From NCBI GenBank assembly GCA_028687395.1, contig JAQUAE010000134.1:1-5936 (forward strand): a stretch of 5,936 nucleotides of DNA, written 5' to 3'. The notes beneath the pieces are model-generated. The model was not told the origin of the DNA and searched no databases. It saw only the letters and a list, made by a program, of their open reading frames with translations. Shown piece by piece: positions 5,197 through 5,936 of this stretch (within the stretch, counting starts at the first letter, position 1; each line of letters starts with the position of its first letter). This stretch comes from Anaerolineales bacterium. GTDB taxonomy: Bacteria; Chloroflexota; Anaerolineae; Anaerolineales; UBA4823. The position numbers and the translations under genes were made by a program.

Positions 5197-5936
5197 TCAG
5201 TATCGGGCCTTGAGCTCACCCGCCGGCAGCACGACCTGGCCCTCATCGGGATCTCCCAGCAGGCAGGCCTGGTCCGGGTGCTGGATGGCTAACCAGGCGG
5301 TATACGCCGAAACCAGGGCGTCCAGCTCCTGGGGGGTGAACAGTTCCTCGAAGGGTAAAACACCGTTGATCAGGCGGTGTCGCGTGATCTCTTCGAAGAA
5401 GCGCATCGGGTCGGGGACGTTCAAGCCCTGCTCGAACAGGCAGAGCTGGCGTTGCAGGCGACCTTCCAGGCTATGTTTGGGGAGGGGGGTGTGGCCGATC
5501 AAGACGGCGAAGCTGGCGTGAGGGTAAACTTCCAGATACTGCAGGGGGGCGTCCTCGGACGGGTAGGGTTGGTAGCCCACCTGGCGCAGGCGGCTGTATA
5601 AGGTGAAGCCCATCTGCATCCAACGCGGGCAATCCTGAACCCTGCCGGGAGTCTTGGGCACCTTGATGTTGCGCTGGCGCAGCAGGTATTCGGCGACGCG
5701 GAATTTGGTCCAGCGCCCGGGTCTGGGCGGGGGCGAGAGGGAGCGACGCACTGCTTCCTTCTCGAGCAACCCCTGGTGCGGCGCGGCCGGCGCGCTGACT
5801 GCAATCACTGCCCGGCTCTGCCCGGCGGCAAACGCCAGCGCCGCCTCCAGGTTTCCCTGCGCCATGGCGGCCATCCCCCGCGCCTGGTCAAGGGCAGCGT
5901 AGGTGAAGGGTTTGCGCCCGGCGGTGGGATCGATAC
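5197..5936 (-). CDS. DUF429 family protein (5' partial)
   Basis: This is a member of the uncharacterised DUF429 family, predicted to have an RNase H-like fold; no reaction is established. The reading frame stays open to the right edge. The 20 codons before the ATG at 5874 read IDPTAGRKPF then TYAALDQARG, matching the expected first strand (GIDP/GVDP-like) of the family. The true start is therefore beyond the window, and the ATG at 5874 is internal. Counting from that Met, visible family features are VIAVSAPAAPHQG (23-35), RRSLSPPPRPGRWT (43-56), LEVYPHASF (114-122), LPKHSLEGRLQRQL (131-144), DALVSAYTAWLA (185-196) and LGDPDEGQVVLP (206-217). The SAP position often carries an acidic residue in related proteins (DAP), so this may be a variant. 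The TGA stop lies 17 bases before the kinase start, so this gene heads, or sits upstream in, a three-gene unit. Confidence 0.85.
   Translation of the reverse strand, partial: IDPTAGRKPFTYAALDQARGMAAMAQGNLEAALAFAAGQSRAVIAVSAPAAPHQGLLEKEAVRRSLSPPPRPGRWTKFRVAEYLLRQRNIKVPKTPGRVQDCPRWMQMGFTLYSRLRQVGYQPYPSEDAPLQYLEVYPHASFAVLIGHTPLPKHSLEGRLQRQLCLFEQGLNVPDPMRFFEEITRHRLINGVLPFEELFTPQELDALVSAYTAWLAIQHPDQACLLGDPDEGQVVLPAGELKARY

Noticed and set aside
1..5936. Signs of a mobile element, CRISPR array, tRNA or phage region.
   Set aside because: I saw no spaced direct repeats, cloverleaf-like segment, transposase or integrase motif, or terminal inverted repeats on either strand.

Overview
This is an ordinary-looking chromosomal segment from a GC-rich bacterium. 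Gene styles, especially the DUF429 protein and the XPB-N-terminal-domain-like protein, resemble those I associate with Chloroflexota (Anaerolineae-type genomes). That placement is an inference from protein flavour, not from a marker gene. I see no transposase, integrase, CRISPR array, tRNA, rRNA or phage gene.

Layout: (a) 1-962, plus strand: the 3' part of an HtrA/DegP-type trypsin-fold serine protease with a C-terminal PDZ domain; its N-terminus lies outside the window. (b) 963-1150: a convergent intergenic spacer rich in inverted repeats, including a plausible terminator for the protease. (c) 1151-2170, minus: a complete D-2-hydroxyacid dehydrogenase, with a well-supported ATG and Shine-Dalgarno. 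(d) 2171-2575: about 400 bases with no intact gene. Its minus strand carries a short reading frame that looks like the first blade of a PQQ-dependent sugar dehydrogenase (GSDH family), cut off by an in-frame TAG, so probably a gene remnant. It also holds a perfect 7-bp dyad. (e) 2576-5936, minus: three tightly packed genes read from the right edge leftward: a DUF429 protein (5'-truncated by the window), a diacylglycerol/lipid kinase of the DagK/YegS/LCB5 family, and a 558-residue protein ending in a domain like the XPB/Ssl2 helicase N-terminal domain. Gaps of 17 and 15 bases suggest one transcript.

Functionally the window combines envelope protein quality control (protease), 2-hydroxyacid/2-ketoacid redox metabolism (dehydrogenase), lipid phosphorylation (kinase) and two poorly characterised families. 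No obvious shared pathway links them. The most noteworthy points are the sugar dehydrogenase remnant, the DUF429-kinase-XPB-like gene order and the structured convergent spacer. I do not see convincing evidence of a new defence or mobile system.
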